A stretch of 64,000 bases of DNA from Lentinula raphanica (taxonomy: Eukaryota; Basidiomycota; Agaricomycetes; Agaricales; Omphalotaceae), in contig JANVFP010000001.1 of the NCBI GenBank assembly GCA_027919835.1, positions 1,488,001 through 1,552,000 on the forward strand, given 5' to 3'. Position 1 is the first letter of the stretch; every line of letters starts with the position of its first letter. Below are positions 20,510 to 30,389 of the stretch, piece after piece. Below the pieces are notes generated by a model. The model did not search any database. It was not told the DNA's origin and saw nothing but the letters and a program-made list of their open reading frames with translations. Made by a program: the position numbers and the translations under genes.

Positions 20510-23500
20510 CTAGGCCCGGTCGGCGGGAGAAAGACCCAATAATCCTACCTGTCGGCGATGCAAGGTGGTTCCCAAAGCCTTTGTGAGGATGTCGGCAGCA
20601 TTGTCCTCAGAGCCTACGTAGTGGATCTTGATCTCCCCTTTCTCCACCACATCCCGAAGGTAGTGATATCGTATATCGATGTGCTTGACGCGTTGGTGAA
20701 ACTTCGGGTTTTCAGAGATAGCTATGGCACCTTTGTTGTCCGCGTACAAGTCCGAGGGTAAGGGGGGAGCATGACCGATTTCCGCAAGGAAGTTGTGAAC
20801 CCAGCGAGCCTGCTGGGCTCCCTTCCCATACGCAATATATTCGGCCTCCGTCGTCGACAACGCCACCACGTCCTGACGTTTGGCCATCCAGAATACAGGT
20901 CCACCAGCGAGGAATGTGATCACACCAGTGGTCGAACGGCGTGTATCGATGCATGTCGCGTAGTCGGCATCGCAGTAAGTCCGGGGGACCATCCCACCTT
21001 CCTGGCGTCGGTATGTGATTCCGTGATCCTTCGTTCCGATGATGTAACGACAAAGGTGGACTAGGGCATTCCAGTGAGCACGACCGGGGTTCTGAAGGAA
21101 TCGAGAGAGGAGATTTGTAGCGTAGGCAATGTCCGGGCGACACGCTCCTTGACCAAATTGAATAGCCCCAAGGAGCTCGGAGTAGGGCTTGTCCTTCATG
21201 AAGAGGCGGTCTTCCTCTGATCGTGGTCCCTGGTCGACGGAGAGTACCACCCCTGGAGCCATCGGGGTCGACTTGGGTTTGAGGTCCTGAAGCCCATGCC
21301 TGGTAAAGACTTGATCCCAATAGGCGGGCATGGAGAGCGTCGCCGATCCCTCCTCCTTATTGTGAACGAGCCTCATCCCTAGTGCGAACTGGACGCTGTC
21401 GGTGTCCTTCGCCCGGTACTTCTCCCCCAACTCTTCCTTTGCCCTCTTCATCTCTTCCTCAGACGACGAACCACCGAGCGTGTCGTCAGTGTACGTTCCC
21501 GTAATAGTCTCCCCTGCTTCCGATACCCGAATCCTAACGCATTGGTCGGCTTGGGACCTGGTGTATCCGAGATCTTGGTAGGCCTGGTCCAGAGTCTTCC
21601 ACCAATTCCTTCCAGCTTGCATCGTACCGTAAAGCGACTTCTTCAGCCTCATTACCTTCCCTGACCCTCGTCCTGGGAATCCCTCGGGTGGACGCACGTA
21701 TATTTCCTCCTTGAGCTCTGCATTCAGGTATGCCGAAGCGAAGTCTATCTGCCAAATGTTGTATCCAAGAGTTACCCAGACAGCTATGAGTATGCGAAGG
21801 GATTCGAAACGAAGGACCGCTGCGAAGGTCTCGAAGTAGTCGATTCCTTCGGTCTGTTTTCCCCTGTTTACCACCAACCGTACCTTCTCGTTGACGATAT
21901 TCCCTTTCCCATCCAGTTTGTGTGCAAAGACCCAGAGTGGGTTGAGGATAGTCGCTCCTGATGGTGGGTCCTGGAGAGGTCCAAAGACATGGAATTCGTC
22001 CATCCTCTCCTTCTCTTTATCAATAGCCGGTGACCACCTTTCAGGATCAACCATTGCCTGGGAATACGATTTGGGAACAAGGGGAAGCCCTATAGCCAAC
22101 AACGCCGCGTTATGTTCAAGACCCACTTCGTCTGGCAGAATAGATGCGAGGAGCGCAAAGGTTACCACGTTAGCTCGAGGAATCCTTGACGTAGCCCAAT
22201 CTTCCCCAGACTTCCGAGCTCGTTCCTCGCGGGATAAGAATTCGTTGGTATCGGTAGCTCGAGATGAAGGGGTTCTAAGTCTGTTAGAGCGTCGTGGTTG
22301 GTTATGCTGGATGGGTACGTCGATTTCGGCATGGTTTTGAAAATCGGCAAGTTCGTCGATTTCGGCGGTGATCTCGGTGACTTTGTCAGCTGTCACCTCG
22401 TCGGAGTTGTCGACATCACCTTCGGTTACGTGTTCGTTATCGCTGGTTGTACTAACAGCTGGGAATGTCGCATCCTCATCCTGGATCTCTCTCCCCTCAT
22501 TTCCAGCTGGTGGCATCCGCGGTGGAACACGTTCTTCAAAATCTACATCCCTGCTTGGGATGATCCGGCCAGAGGAGGTGTACAGTAGGTACTGGCCGGT
22601 ATCTTGGCCATACCCCACCATTCGACCTTTGAACGCTCTCAGGTCGAGCTTTCCTGGTGTACCATCAACTACAGTACCCCATGCCGGGATCCCAAAGGGA
22701 CGCAGGTGCGACACGTCCATCCTGCGTTTGTACCAAACCTCAGCAGGTATTTTGAAGTCAGCTCGAGCCGCCGGAAGGAGGTTATCGGTATAGACGATAT
22801 AGGCGGTAGCGTAGGCCCAAAGGAAGAAAGGGAGTCCCGAATCATAGAGAATGGTGCGTACACGCTCGAAGGTGATGCCGTGCTTACGCTCAGCAACCCC
22901 GTTTGCAGCAGAGGAGTATGGAGGGATTACTTCGAGCACTATCCCATTCTCATCCGCCCACGCTCTCCATACAACGCTATTAAACTCCTTTCCTCCATCG
23001 ATGCGGACGTAAAGGAGCTTCATGCCCGTTTCGTTCTCAGCCCGAGCCTTGTAGGACTTCATAGCGGCCAGCGTGGTATTGGACTCTTTATTTGCCAGGT
23101 AGAAATCACGCCCCATCGCGGAATGACCATCAACGATGGGCATCGAGTAATAGTAACCTCCCACCGCTCGTACTCTCATTGGGCCGGTAAGATCCACGTG
23201 GACCCTCTCAAGAAGATGTGTCTCCCTAGTGGTTACCGCGTCGAACGGTCGTCGTTTGGCCTTCCCCATGTGGCAACTGTCACACTCATCTACCTTCTCG
23301 TCGATAGGTCCAACCACCACCATCCCATCAACCAGGTTCTTATTGACCATCATGCGAATGCGGGACAGTCCAGCATGACCGAAACGACGGTGCCAAGCCT
23401 GGAGGTCGACTGGCTTGTTTAGGGATCTCGACTTCACGACAAGTCCCGCGGGTTCCTTCTTCTCAAGAAGTCGGTATAAACCATTCGATCCATATCCCGT

Positions 23501-24823
23501 GAGGAAGTGCTTCCCTTTGGGACTGAAGAACTTCGCAATGCCCTTCCCAAACAAGATCTGATATCCAAGCTGGTCCATCCGCGAAACTGACACAAGGTTG
23601 TAGGAGACGTCTGGAGTGTGGAGTGCGTTTTCAAACGTGAGGACGACCTTTCCCTCGTCATTCTCGAACGTCTTTACCACTTTTCCCCACCCCACGATCT
23701 TCAAGGGAGTAGAGGCTTCTGAGGACTTGGCCTCGCGAGAGCAAGGCGTGTAGGTAACGAAATCTCCTCGCTCCCTAAAGAAGTGATCTGAGGCTCCCGT
23801 ATCAGCATAGATGTCTCCATCCCCATTCTCGGAGGCGATCGCAGCTAACCCATAGTGTTGGGTCAGTTCACCTATCTCCGGAGCCGTAGTCGTAGTCGCG
23901 TTCGCAGTGGGTCCATTCGTGTCTTTCTTTCCTTTCCACCAAGAGGGGTACTGCCCTTCTCGACCTCCTCCTCTGCGGAAACATTCTTCGGCCAGATGAC
24001 CGGATCTTTTGCAGTTCGTGCACTTCTTCTCTGGGGATCTCACTGCATTCGCTGACGTTTGGATCTGGCGTTCAAGGTATTCGATACGCGAAGCAAGGGA
24101 ATTCACTGCATTCGCGTGGGGAAGACGATCTCCTTGGACTGCCGCATCTGGACGATTCGTAGCCCGAGAGTATTGAAACGCTATCTGTTGGATCACCGCC
24201 GTAGAGGAAGCAAAGGTGGATGGATTAGCGCTAATGTTTTGCATGATCGTGTCGAACGCTGTCGTCGGGAATGCAGCCAGAATGATCTCTCGGAAGATCT
24301 GATCAGGTACGTCGTTACCCATATCGATAGCCTCCTTACGAAGGTCTCTCAAGGTTTTGAAGAAGACATCGAGGGTCTCATCCTCCTTGAAGATGTGACT
24401 CCTTAATCGTCTCATCGTCAGGACTTTTCGCATGTCATCTTTCTGCCCAAACTCCGCCACCAACTTATCGAACAAGTCCTTCGCCGATAGTTCATCGACC
24501 TCGGGGATGAAGGAAGGGAGGTCAGAGATGTACGACTCGATGACCCCCTTCGTACGGTTGTTCCTAAACGTCCATTCGGGGCGCGATGGTTTGTCGGAGA
24601 AGACTGGAGTGGCTTCTTTTGGGGTTTCTGAATCGGATTTGGGCTTCTGCACAACGCCGTTGATGTAGCCATCGAGGCCTTGGGCACTCAGGGCTACTTT
24701 TATTTTTCGTTCGATAGGTTTCCAGGCTATGCGGATCCCTCCATCAAATCTTTGGTCTTCCGGAATCTCCGGTACAGGGGCAGGGATCGAAGCGTTGTTC
24801 GACATGGTGTATTTCGGGTTCAA
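20510..24823 (-). CDS. Copia-2 Gag-Pol polyprotein
   Basis: 1437 aa from ATG 24823 (or MSNNASIP at 24805). CCHC knuckle CTNCKRSGHLAEEC; protease YADTGAS; GAG-pre-integrase with HRRFGH and CDSCHMGK; integrase core VHVDLTG, RIDGGKEF, ANGVAERKH; reverse transcriptase with GTYTDDTLG; RNase H with TYCDADYA and STTEAEYIAYG. No stop or frameshift. It belongs to a different copia lineage from Copia-1, judged by low similarity outside the motifs. Confidence 0.95.
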   Translation of the reverse strand: MNPKYTMSNNASIPAPVPEIPEDQRFDGGIRIAWKPIERKIKVALSAQGLDGYINGVVQKPKSDSETPKEATPVFSDKPSRPEWTFRNNRTKGVIESYISDLPSFIPEVDELSAKDLFDKLVAEFGQKDDMRKVLTMRRLRSHIFKEDETLDVFFKTLRDLRKEAIDMGNDVPDQIFREIILAAFPTTAFDTIMQNISANPSTFASSTAVIQQIAFQYSRATNRPDAAVQGDRLPHANAVNSLASRIEYLERQIQTSANAVRSPEKKCTNCKRSGHLAEECFRRGGGREGQYPSWWKGKKDTNGPTANATTTTAPEIGELTQHYGLAAIASENGDGDIYADTGASDHFFRERGDFVTYTPCSREAKSSEASTPLKIVGWGKVVKTFENDEGKVVLTFENALHTPDVSYNLVSVSRMDQLGYQILFGKGIAKFFSPKGKHFLTGYGSNGLYRLLEKKEPAGLVVKSRSLNKPVDLQAWHRRFGHAGLSRIRMMVNKNLVDGMVVVGPIDEKVDECDSCHMGKAKRRPFDAVTTRETHLLERVHVDLTGPMRVRAVGGYYYSMPIVDGHSAMGRDFYLANKESNTTLAAMKSYKARAENETGMKLLYVRIDGGKEFNSVVWRAWADENGIVLEVIPPYSSAANGVAERKHGITFERVRTILYDSGLPFFLWAYATAYIVYTDNLLPAARADFKIPAEVWYKRRMDVSHLRPFGIPAWGTVVDGTPGKLDLRAFKGRMVGYGQDTGQYLLYTSSGRIIPSRDVDFEERVPPRMPPAGNEGREIQDEDATFPAVSTTSDNEHVTEGDVDNSDEVTADKVTEITAEIDELADFQNHAEIDVPIQHNQPRRSNRLRTPSSRATDTNEFLSREERARKSGEDWATSRIPRANVVTFALLASILPDEVGLEHNAALLAIGLPLVPKSYSQAMVDPERWSPAIDKEKERMDEFHVFGPLQDPPSGATILNPLWVFAHKLDGKGNIVNEKVRLVVNRGKQTEGIDYFETFAAVLRFESLRILIAVWVTLGYNIWQIDFASAYLNAELKEEIYVRPPEGFPGRGSGKVMRLKKSLYGTMQAGRNWWKTLDQAYQDLGYTRSQADQCVRIRVSEAGETITGTYTDDTLGGSSSEEEMKRAKEELGEKYRAKDTDSVQFALGMRLVHNKEEGSATLSMPAYWDQVFTRHGLQDLKPKSTPMAPGVVLSVDQGPRSEEDRLFMKDKPYSELLGAIQFGQGACRPDIAYATNLLSRFLQNPGRAHWNALVHLCRYIIGTKDHGITYRRQEGGMVPRTYCDADYATCIDTRRSTTGVITFLAGGPVFWMAKRQDVVALSTTEAEYIAYGKGAQQARWVHNFLAEIGHAPPLPSDLYADNKGAIAISENPKFHQRVKHIDIRYHYLRDVVEKGEIKIHYVGSEDNAADILTKALGTTLHRRQVGLLGLSPADRA

Positions 24824-24870
24824 CGGTCGTTATTCAGGACTATGATGTTATGTATAAGTCTAGCAGCGGG

Positions 24871-24884
24871 CGGGGCCCATAACC
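24871..24884 (-). other. Copia-2 primer-binding site, half-tRNA initiator-Met type
   Basis: Immediately inside the 5' LTR the minus strand reads GGTTATGGGCCCCG. Its complement contains GGGCCCATAACC, the anticodon arm of initiator tRNA-Met (CAT anticodon). Drosophila copia and yeast Ty5 are known to use this half-tRNA primer. Confidence 0.75.
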
Positions 24885-25248
24885 TGTAGAGACTCTTGTA
24901 AGTAAGTTCCTCAGAGACGCACGAATAAGTGCAAACGACTCTATTTATATCTACCTGTAGAGACTCTTGTAAGTAAGTTCTGAGTAAAGTAAATCAGTCC
25001 GGCTGCGTAACGACGATAGTAAGAAGCGACCCACCCTCAGAGACGCACGAATAAGTGCAAACGACTGAGGGTTGGGTCGAGGGCTATGTACGTATAAATA
25101 ACGGGACTCGGATCTCAAAACGACGGAAGCAAAGTAAGTAAAACGCGAAAAATAAAAGTAAAATTTTCTTCGACCAAGTCCATATGGCTGGTCATTGCCT
25201 CGTAGTCCGATCGGGGCTCATCCTGCGCTGTTCCCTACGGTCTTGACA
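24885..25248 (-). repeat. Copia-2 5' LTR
   Basis: Same 364-bp sequence as 20141-20504 apart from three substitutions; it drives minus-strand transcription of the element. Confidence 0.93.
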
Positions 25249-25280
25249 CCGTTTGCATCCCGTTTGCATCCCGTTTGCAG
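25249..25280. repeat. Minisatellite CCCGTTTGCAT, right part
   Basis: Continues the 11-bp array broken by Copia-2 at 20140, ending CCCGTTTGCAG. The pre-insertion array had about five units. Confidence 0.9.
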
Positions 25281-25376
25281 ATCGGAGAGTCTAGAGAGGA
25301 GGAGGAGAGGTAGTCTGTATGGCAGAGTATAGTTTATAGTTTAGTACTAGTCTACATGAAATACATGGGTCCGAAC

Positions 25377-25890
25377 CAGTGTTGGTAAGGACGCGTGTCG
25401 GACACGCAAGGTCACCGAAGGACAAGGACGTGCCATTTTAGGGACATGTCTGACCTGTCTTGCGTCCCGGCTCAGTGGACCGACGGCTCATAATGCCCCG
25501 CCCTTTTATTATGGCCCTCCCGCTCGATATGCAGCTTATAGTACCATAGTTTGAGTTTTGTACCGAGTTGACGGGGTATATTTAGTATTTACTATACTTG
25601 ATTTACATGATGTAGTGCCCATTTTCTTGTTTTGTCGTTTTTGTTCAATGATTGGTGTAGCGCCGATGGCGTAGCCCACTACCCCACTGACTAAGCAACT
25701 CATTTGGGACCCGGCAGTAGTTTCCTATTATAGCGGGCGCTCTGGAGATTGATGGGCGTCTATAGCAAGTCCATAGCGTGACTATCAGGTGACGAGGACA
25801 GGTCAATTGAACGGCCTACTGTCCTCTGGTCAAAAGACACAAAAAAGTGTCCTTGTCTTTTGACCCTGTCCATCTGTCCTTCCATCACTG
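25377..25890. mobile_element. Non-autonomous hAT-like transposon, 514 bp
   Basis: Ends CAGTGTTGGTAAGGAC and, reverse-complemented, CAGTGATGGAAGGAC: terminal inverted repeats with the CAG/CTG ends typical of hAT. A perfect 8-bp target duplication GTCCGAAC (25369-25376, 25891-25898) is the hAT hallmark. No transposase. Internally GGTCAAAAGACA and TGTCTTTTGACC form a hairpin (about 25827-25864). Confidence 0.85.
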
Positions 25891-26046
25891 GTCCGAACCG
25901 TAGTCCGATTTTCGTGTCAGGTGCAATTCACGTGTGGCCTGTCGCGTCCTTTGTCGCGTCCTCGAAATACATATTATTGCCCCCAATCTGCCATTGTTTT
26001 GGTGCTTAAAGTCAGTCAATATAGTGCTGGACCTCGCAACTACTAA

Positions 26047-26593
26047 CACTACCAAGTGGCTCGAGTATCCCCTGGGAGAAACTTGAAGCCAAAACTTATG
26101 CAAATTAGAATTTTTCACACCTCTTTTATTCATTGAAAATAAGATCTTATCCTCTGAGAGAAAAATAAAGAACAGGATATACCAAAAAAAATGAATATGA
26201 ATGCGAAATTTAGTCTTTTTGACCGTTGAGGAAAATGTTCCAATTTCATTGAATTTTCGCACACAATTTGATGATTTTCTCCCCCGAGAAAGGAAATGGG
26301 CGATCAGAGCCAGTTGGGGGATCTGAGTGCCCGCTCATCGCCCATTTCCTTTCTCAGCGGAGAAAATTAACAAATTGTCTATCAGATTTTAGCAAAACTG
26401 GGGAATTTTCCTTATTGGTCAAAGGAGTCAAATCTTGGATTCAAATTGATATTTTTGGTACATTCTATTCTTTATTTCTCTCACAGAGGATTAAATTTTA
26501 TTTTCAATGAATAAATGAAGTACAAAAAATTCTATTTTGCATAAATTTTGACTTCAAGTTTCTCCCAGGGGATACTCGAGCCACTTGGTAGTG
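26047..26593. mobile_element. Non-autonomous CACTA-like foldback element, 547 bp
   Basis: Starts CACTACCAAGTGGCTCGAG and ends with its complement, flanked by a 3-bp duplication TAA (26044-26046, 26594-26596). CACTA ends plus a 3-bp duplication fit the CACTA (CMC) superfamily. The arms are complementary over most of their length, with a conserved centre (GAAATGGGCGAT / ATCGCCCATTTC), so the whole element is one imperfect palindrome. No coding capacity. Confidence 0.8.
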
Positions 26594-27216
26594 TAAAGAC
26601 ATGTCTCAAGAGCTGTTTTGAGCATTGAGAGTGGTGAAAACAGCAGAAAACCCTAGATCATGTTGAAATTGCGAGGATTTGAAGGTGGTCAAGGCTACTC
26701 AAGGAGAAAAAAGCCTCAAATAAGGCTCACATAGCTCATAAAATGTACATACTGAAAAACCATGGCCATATCTGTTGGAGGTGGAGGATGGTGTTGAAAA
26801 TATGAGTGGAGCGCTTGCTTTTTAGTGGGGACCGATGAGCAATCCATACTGGATATATATAGAAACTGGATATATATGGAAACTCAAGGCACTTGGAAAT
26901 CGGGGTCCACGTAACACGCCGTAATTTCATGCAGACTCTAAATTAGCAAGCTGGTTCTGACGCCGAGGAGACCAATCTCGTTAGAAGCACATCAAAAAAA
27001 AAAAAAAGCTGTTGAGCGCCACGGTATTGAACCATTCGTCCCTCAGAGTCAGAATGCTCGGACATTCCCCTTCCCAGATTGATATTCTGCCCTCTATATA
27101 CATTCCCAACCTCCTGTTTGATCTGGGCGGTTTTCATCAAGTACTGAACAACCATCACACAAAAGTTAAGACCAACGCACATTCATGTTCATCTCCATTC
27201 GTCCTACGGAGCTGCG
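26594..27216. other. Intergenic; nothing recognised
   Basis: No gene found. A 14-base A run near 26995 is the only notable feature. Confidence 0.4.
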
Positions 27217-27218
27217 GA

Positions 27219-28364
27219 CATCAGCAAAAATGTTCTGTGCTCAGGGCTACCCAACATAGATCTCAAAGAATTCCAGGTTGCCTGGGGTCTCTAGAGTCTT
27301 CAGAGTCTTTGGTGTCTCCTGAGACACCCCCCAAAACCTAAAGCCTTCAGAGTTCCTTGAATGTCTTTCAATGTCTCTGAATTTCTTTGGATATCTTTGT
27401 AAATCTTTGAATATCTTTAGAAATTTTTGAATATCTCTGAGAATCTCTGAGAGTCTTCCAGAGATATTTAGATATCTTTCAAAGATTTTCTATAGCTCTT
27501 CAATGAGTTCAAATGATTCAAAAACTTATTCAATTACTTTTACTTTATTATATGATACTCTATCTATTGCTCTTATATTGACTATATCTACTAACACCCA
27601 TATATTATGATATACTGTATTTGAACTTGATAACTATTAATTTCGGAACACATTCTGATTAGATGTATCATAATATATTATTACAATCATTATATATATG
27701 TAATGTAATGTTAACAAATATAATAGATAACAATGTATATAGTATATATTATTATAGCTATATTCAGATTTTGACCTGGTGAAGTTCTTTTTGATTGTAC
27801 ACAGTCCACGGTGGCAGGTCATGTGACCACCTATATTATTGACAACTGTGAGTTATAATATTTTAACTGATGTCTACACTGTAATACTACACTATACTAT
27901 CTTCTAGATGTTAAGATGCAATAGTATCTTATTTCATATTCAATATCTCAAATTTCAAATTTTTGAAAACACTCAAAGTCTTCAGAGAAGCTCAAATATC
28001 TTTCAAAGATGTTCTAAGATAAAGATATTCAAAGATCTTTCAAAGATATTCAGAGAACATGAAAAATCTCAAGAAATCTTCAGGATATTGGAAAAAACCT
28101 AGGCAGCTCAGAGTATCCAAGCTCTCAAGAGTATCTGAAGAACTCAGGTTATTCCCAAAAACCTGGAGCATTTTGGAGATCTCTGAGTTACCTTTGAACA
28201 ACTCAGAAACAATTCTAAAGAATTTCAAGGAAACCAAATTTTGAGCCCTTTTCCCAAAGATTTCTGAGAGCCTAGATACTTTAAATTATTTGAAAGACTT
28301 TAGACTTTTGGGGGAATCTCTGGTGTCTTTGAAAGACCTCTGGTCAGGGGTATTTTTCCTGATG
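27219..28364. mobile_element. CATCAG-family element, copy A (1146 bp)
   Basis: Ends CATCAGCAAAAAT and ATTTTTCCTGATG, with a 2-bp duplication GA (27217-27218, 28365-28366). The interior is AT-rich and made of degenerate repeats around TCTTTGAATATC, with an inverse-orientation series in the other half. No open frame of interest; the largest member in the window. Confidence 0.65.
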
Positions 28365-28465
28365 GAGGGCTATGAGTGACTGGATCTGGGCAATGATAGC
28401 TCATATGAGTTCTTCCCCCTTTGAGAGCCTTGATGAAGAGGTTTAAAAAAAAGATGTAACATTAC

Positions 28466-29103
28466 CTTGAAGTTATCCATCAGCAAAATCACTTCTGGCC
28501 TGGAGTCTCTAAGAGACTCCAGGCATACCCCCCCTTTTCCTACAGGCTCTAGAGTCTCTGAAAGTTTCTAGGCACCCTGAGCAAATTTGAAGTTTCTTTG
28601 AATGTCTTTTTAAGTTCTCTAGAGTCTCTCAGGCTCTCTCAGAGACTCTAGAGCCTGTAGGAAAAGGGGGGGTATGCCTGGAGTCTCTTAGAGACTCCAG
28701 GCCAGAAGTGATTTTGCTGATGTCCTTAGCCTCTATCAACTGACCACGAAGGTCCTGTATGACACTATGGTCTGATTTGTATGAAATGATTCTCCGTACA
28801 AGCTTTCTGGATTGAATGTGTTTGATATATGTATCAAAGTTCTGTAATGTGCTGCAGATATTCAAAAAAGATGGAGTCAGATCCAACATCCAAATACATA
28901 GATAAGAATATGCGGTGAAAATGAACTGACTTGGCTAACTGTCCTACATGGCTGTTCAGCGTAGGATCTAACGAGAATGAAGATGAAGATTGGTGTCGTG
29001 TTTCGTCGGCGTCCGAGTTGGAGTCGGAACCGGGGGCGGGTGGATTCAAATCTTCATATGTCTTCAAGACCAAAGCCACCAAATCGCATGCCATCTTCGC
29101 CAA
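28466..29103 (-). pseudogene. N-terminal helical region of an NLR-like (NACHT/NB-ARC-type) gene, split by copy B
   Basis: Exon 1 (29103-28931) encodes MAKMACDLVALVLKTYEDL and an acidic Ser-rich stretch. Exon 2 (28851 down) encodes NTLQNFDTYIKHIQS and KLVRRIISYKSDHSVIQDL. Similar helical N-termini precede P-loop NTPase domains in many Agaricomycete proteins (recalled, not searched). The exon is interrupted at 28722 by copy B. Skipping it gives LIEAKDNFK followed by a gtaatg donor at 28466. No P-loop or repeat domain follows; copy A lies in the expected downstream region. The gene is therefore interrupted and truncated. Confidence 0.55.
28478..28722. mobile_element. CATCAG-family element, copy B (245 bp, 84-bp perfect inverted repeats)
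   Basis: The first 84 and last 84 bases are exact reverse complements (CATCAGCAAAATCACTTCTG... with seven Cs at position 51). 2-bp duplication TC at 28476-28477 and 28723-28724. It is inserted in an exon of the minus-strand NLR-type gene remnant. Removing it plus one TC restores that reading frame. Confidence 0.85.
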
Positions 29104-30009
29104 CTCTCCTAGTTCCGCCTGGTTTCCCTTCGCACCCTACGCATATGACCGAATCAGTCATCTTTGCATCAGTAGTAGTCCGACTCAAGTTTTTAGAAGT
29201 GTACACACCTGTACAGCACGAAATATACTCAATGCTACAGCAGACAAACTCGCAAGGTATGGCACGGGTGCAGATTGTGCAGCACTTGTGAGAGTACTGA
29301 GGACTTGCTCTGATATGTCCCAGTAGTATGTCGAACGTTCGGGCTTTGTAAAGGTTAATTTGGCGCGGGAGGGTGCTAGCTGGATGGTACTAGTACCGGT
29401 AGTGGTAGTAGTAGTAGCAGAGCCTTGGTCCAGCGCACTGAGTCCACTACTAGCTCCGAGTACGAAGTTGGAATACGAATTGGAATTGGAATCGGACCCG
29501 GCAGTCGACTCGGAGTCTACCAGGGCAGCATTTCTACCACCCTTTGGACAAGACTGACCGAGTTCCTTGACTCATCTAGTGAGCTTTGTGGAGATGATCA
29601 TGTTCATGAGTATGGAAGGCAAATCTTGCAACAGGCAACAGTGAAGGCTCGAGTTATGGAGGGTTATGGTGGCAGAGGTCTGGGTCTTGAGACAGTAGAA
29701 TAGACAAAGGGAAGCTGTTGAGCGTGTTCATCATTGGTACATACACCTTTCCTGCCCAAGACCGCTATTAGTATGTGAGCAATTGAGTACTATAGCTGTG
29801 TCGGGGAGGAAATGAGCGTCTTTTGAGCCGGCGTCAAATTGGGAAACGTTGTGGGGAGGAATCATTCGACCTCATTGCCCACAAAGTTCCTTGGTTCGAG
29901 ATCTCGTGGTTCGTAGTCGTAGTAGCTCGTCCAGAGGAGGGTCTTGTGGATCGTGGTAGATCGTGGTGTTCAAAAGTTCAAATGCATTCAAAATTTGTTA
30001 TCTGATTCT
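29104..30009. other. No gene recognised; low-complexity coding-like sequence
   Basis: Contains GTAGTAGTAG and GAATTGGAATCGG-type simple repeats near 29395-29500. Open stretches exist but show no known motif. Confidence 0.35.
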
Positions 30010-30011
30010 TC

Positions 30012-30273
30012 CATCAGGAAAAATGTTTTAGGCTTAGGGCATTCAAAGATACCCCCCATTTCTTAGGCCCTTTGAACAGCCTCAAAGTGCCTAACCAGCT
30101 TCAAAGTGCCTAAAGCTCCTGAAAGATCCTGAAAGATCCTGAAAGATCCCCAAAGACACCTAGGCAACCTCAAAGAACCTCAAAAACCTAAGCCTCCATA
30201 GATTACTTTAAAAGTTCCTAAAATTTGGGGGGTATCTTAAAATGCTCTAGGGATAAGATACTTTTTCCTGATG
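30012..30273. mobile_element. CATCAG-family element, copy C (262 bp)
   Basis: Starts CATCAGGAAAAATG and ends CTTTTTCCTGATG, with a 2-bp duplication TC (30010-30011, 30274-30275). ACCCCCC lies 41-46 bases from the left end and its complement GGGGGGT near the right end. The middle has a short tandem repeat GATCCTGAAA. Confidence 0.8.
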
Positions 30274-30389
30274 TCCCAGGACCCAGAAAAGGCATATCAT
30301 GTTCATCCGTTATCTATTATCATTGTCAATGCTCAGCACTCTTCCCTCTTTTTATTCCTCAACGTCAACATCGAACCGAACCTATTGGC

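Larger units (their letters stand above)
20141..25248 (-). mobile_element. Copia-2: full-length Ty1/copia retrotransposon, minus strand
   Basis: LTRs 20141-20504 and 24885-25248 (364 bp each) differ at three bases by eye (left/right: CTCGAAAC/CTCAAAAC, CGATTGG/CGATCGG, GTCTCGA/GTCTTGA). Target duplication CCGTT at 20136-20140 and 25249-25253. One uninterrupted polyprotein. On the minus strand the purine tract CCTAGGGGAG adjoins the 20504 edge. Confidence 0.96.

Noticed and set aside
27219..28364. CRISPR-like regular repeats in the AT-rich TCTTTGAATATC region
   Set aside because: Repeats are degenerate, without unique spacers of fixed length, and the sequence is eukaryotic; it fits the interior of a hairpin-ended element.
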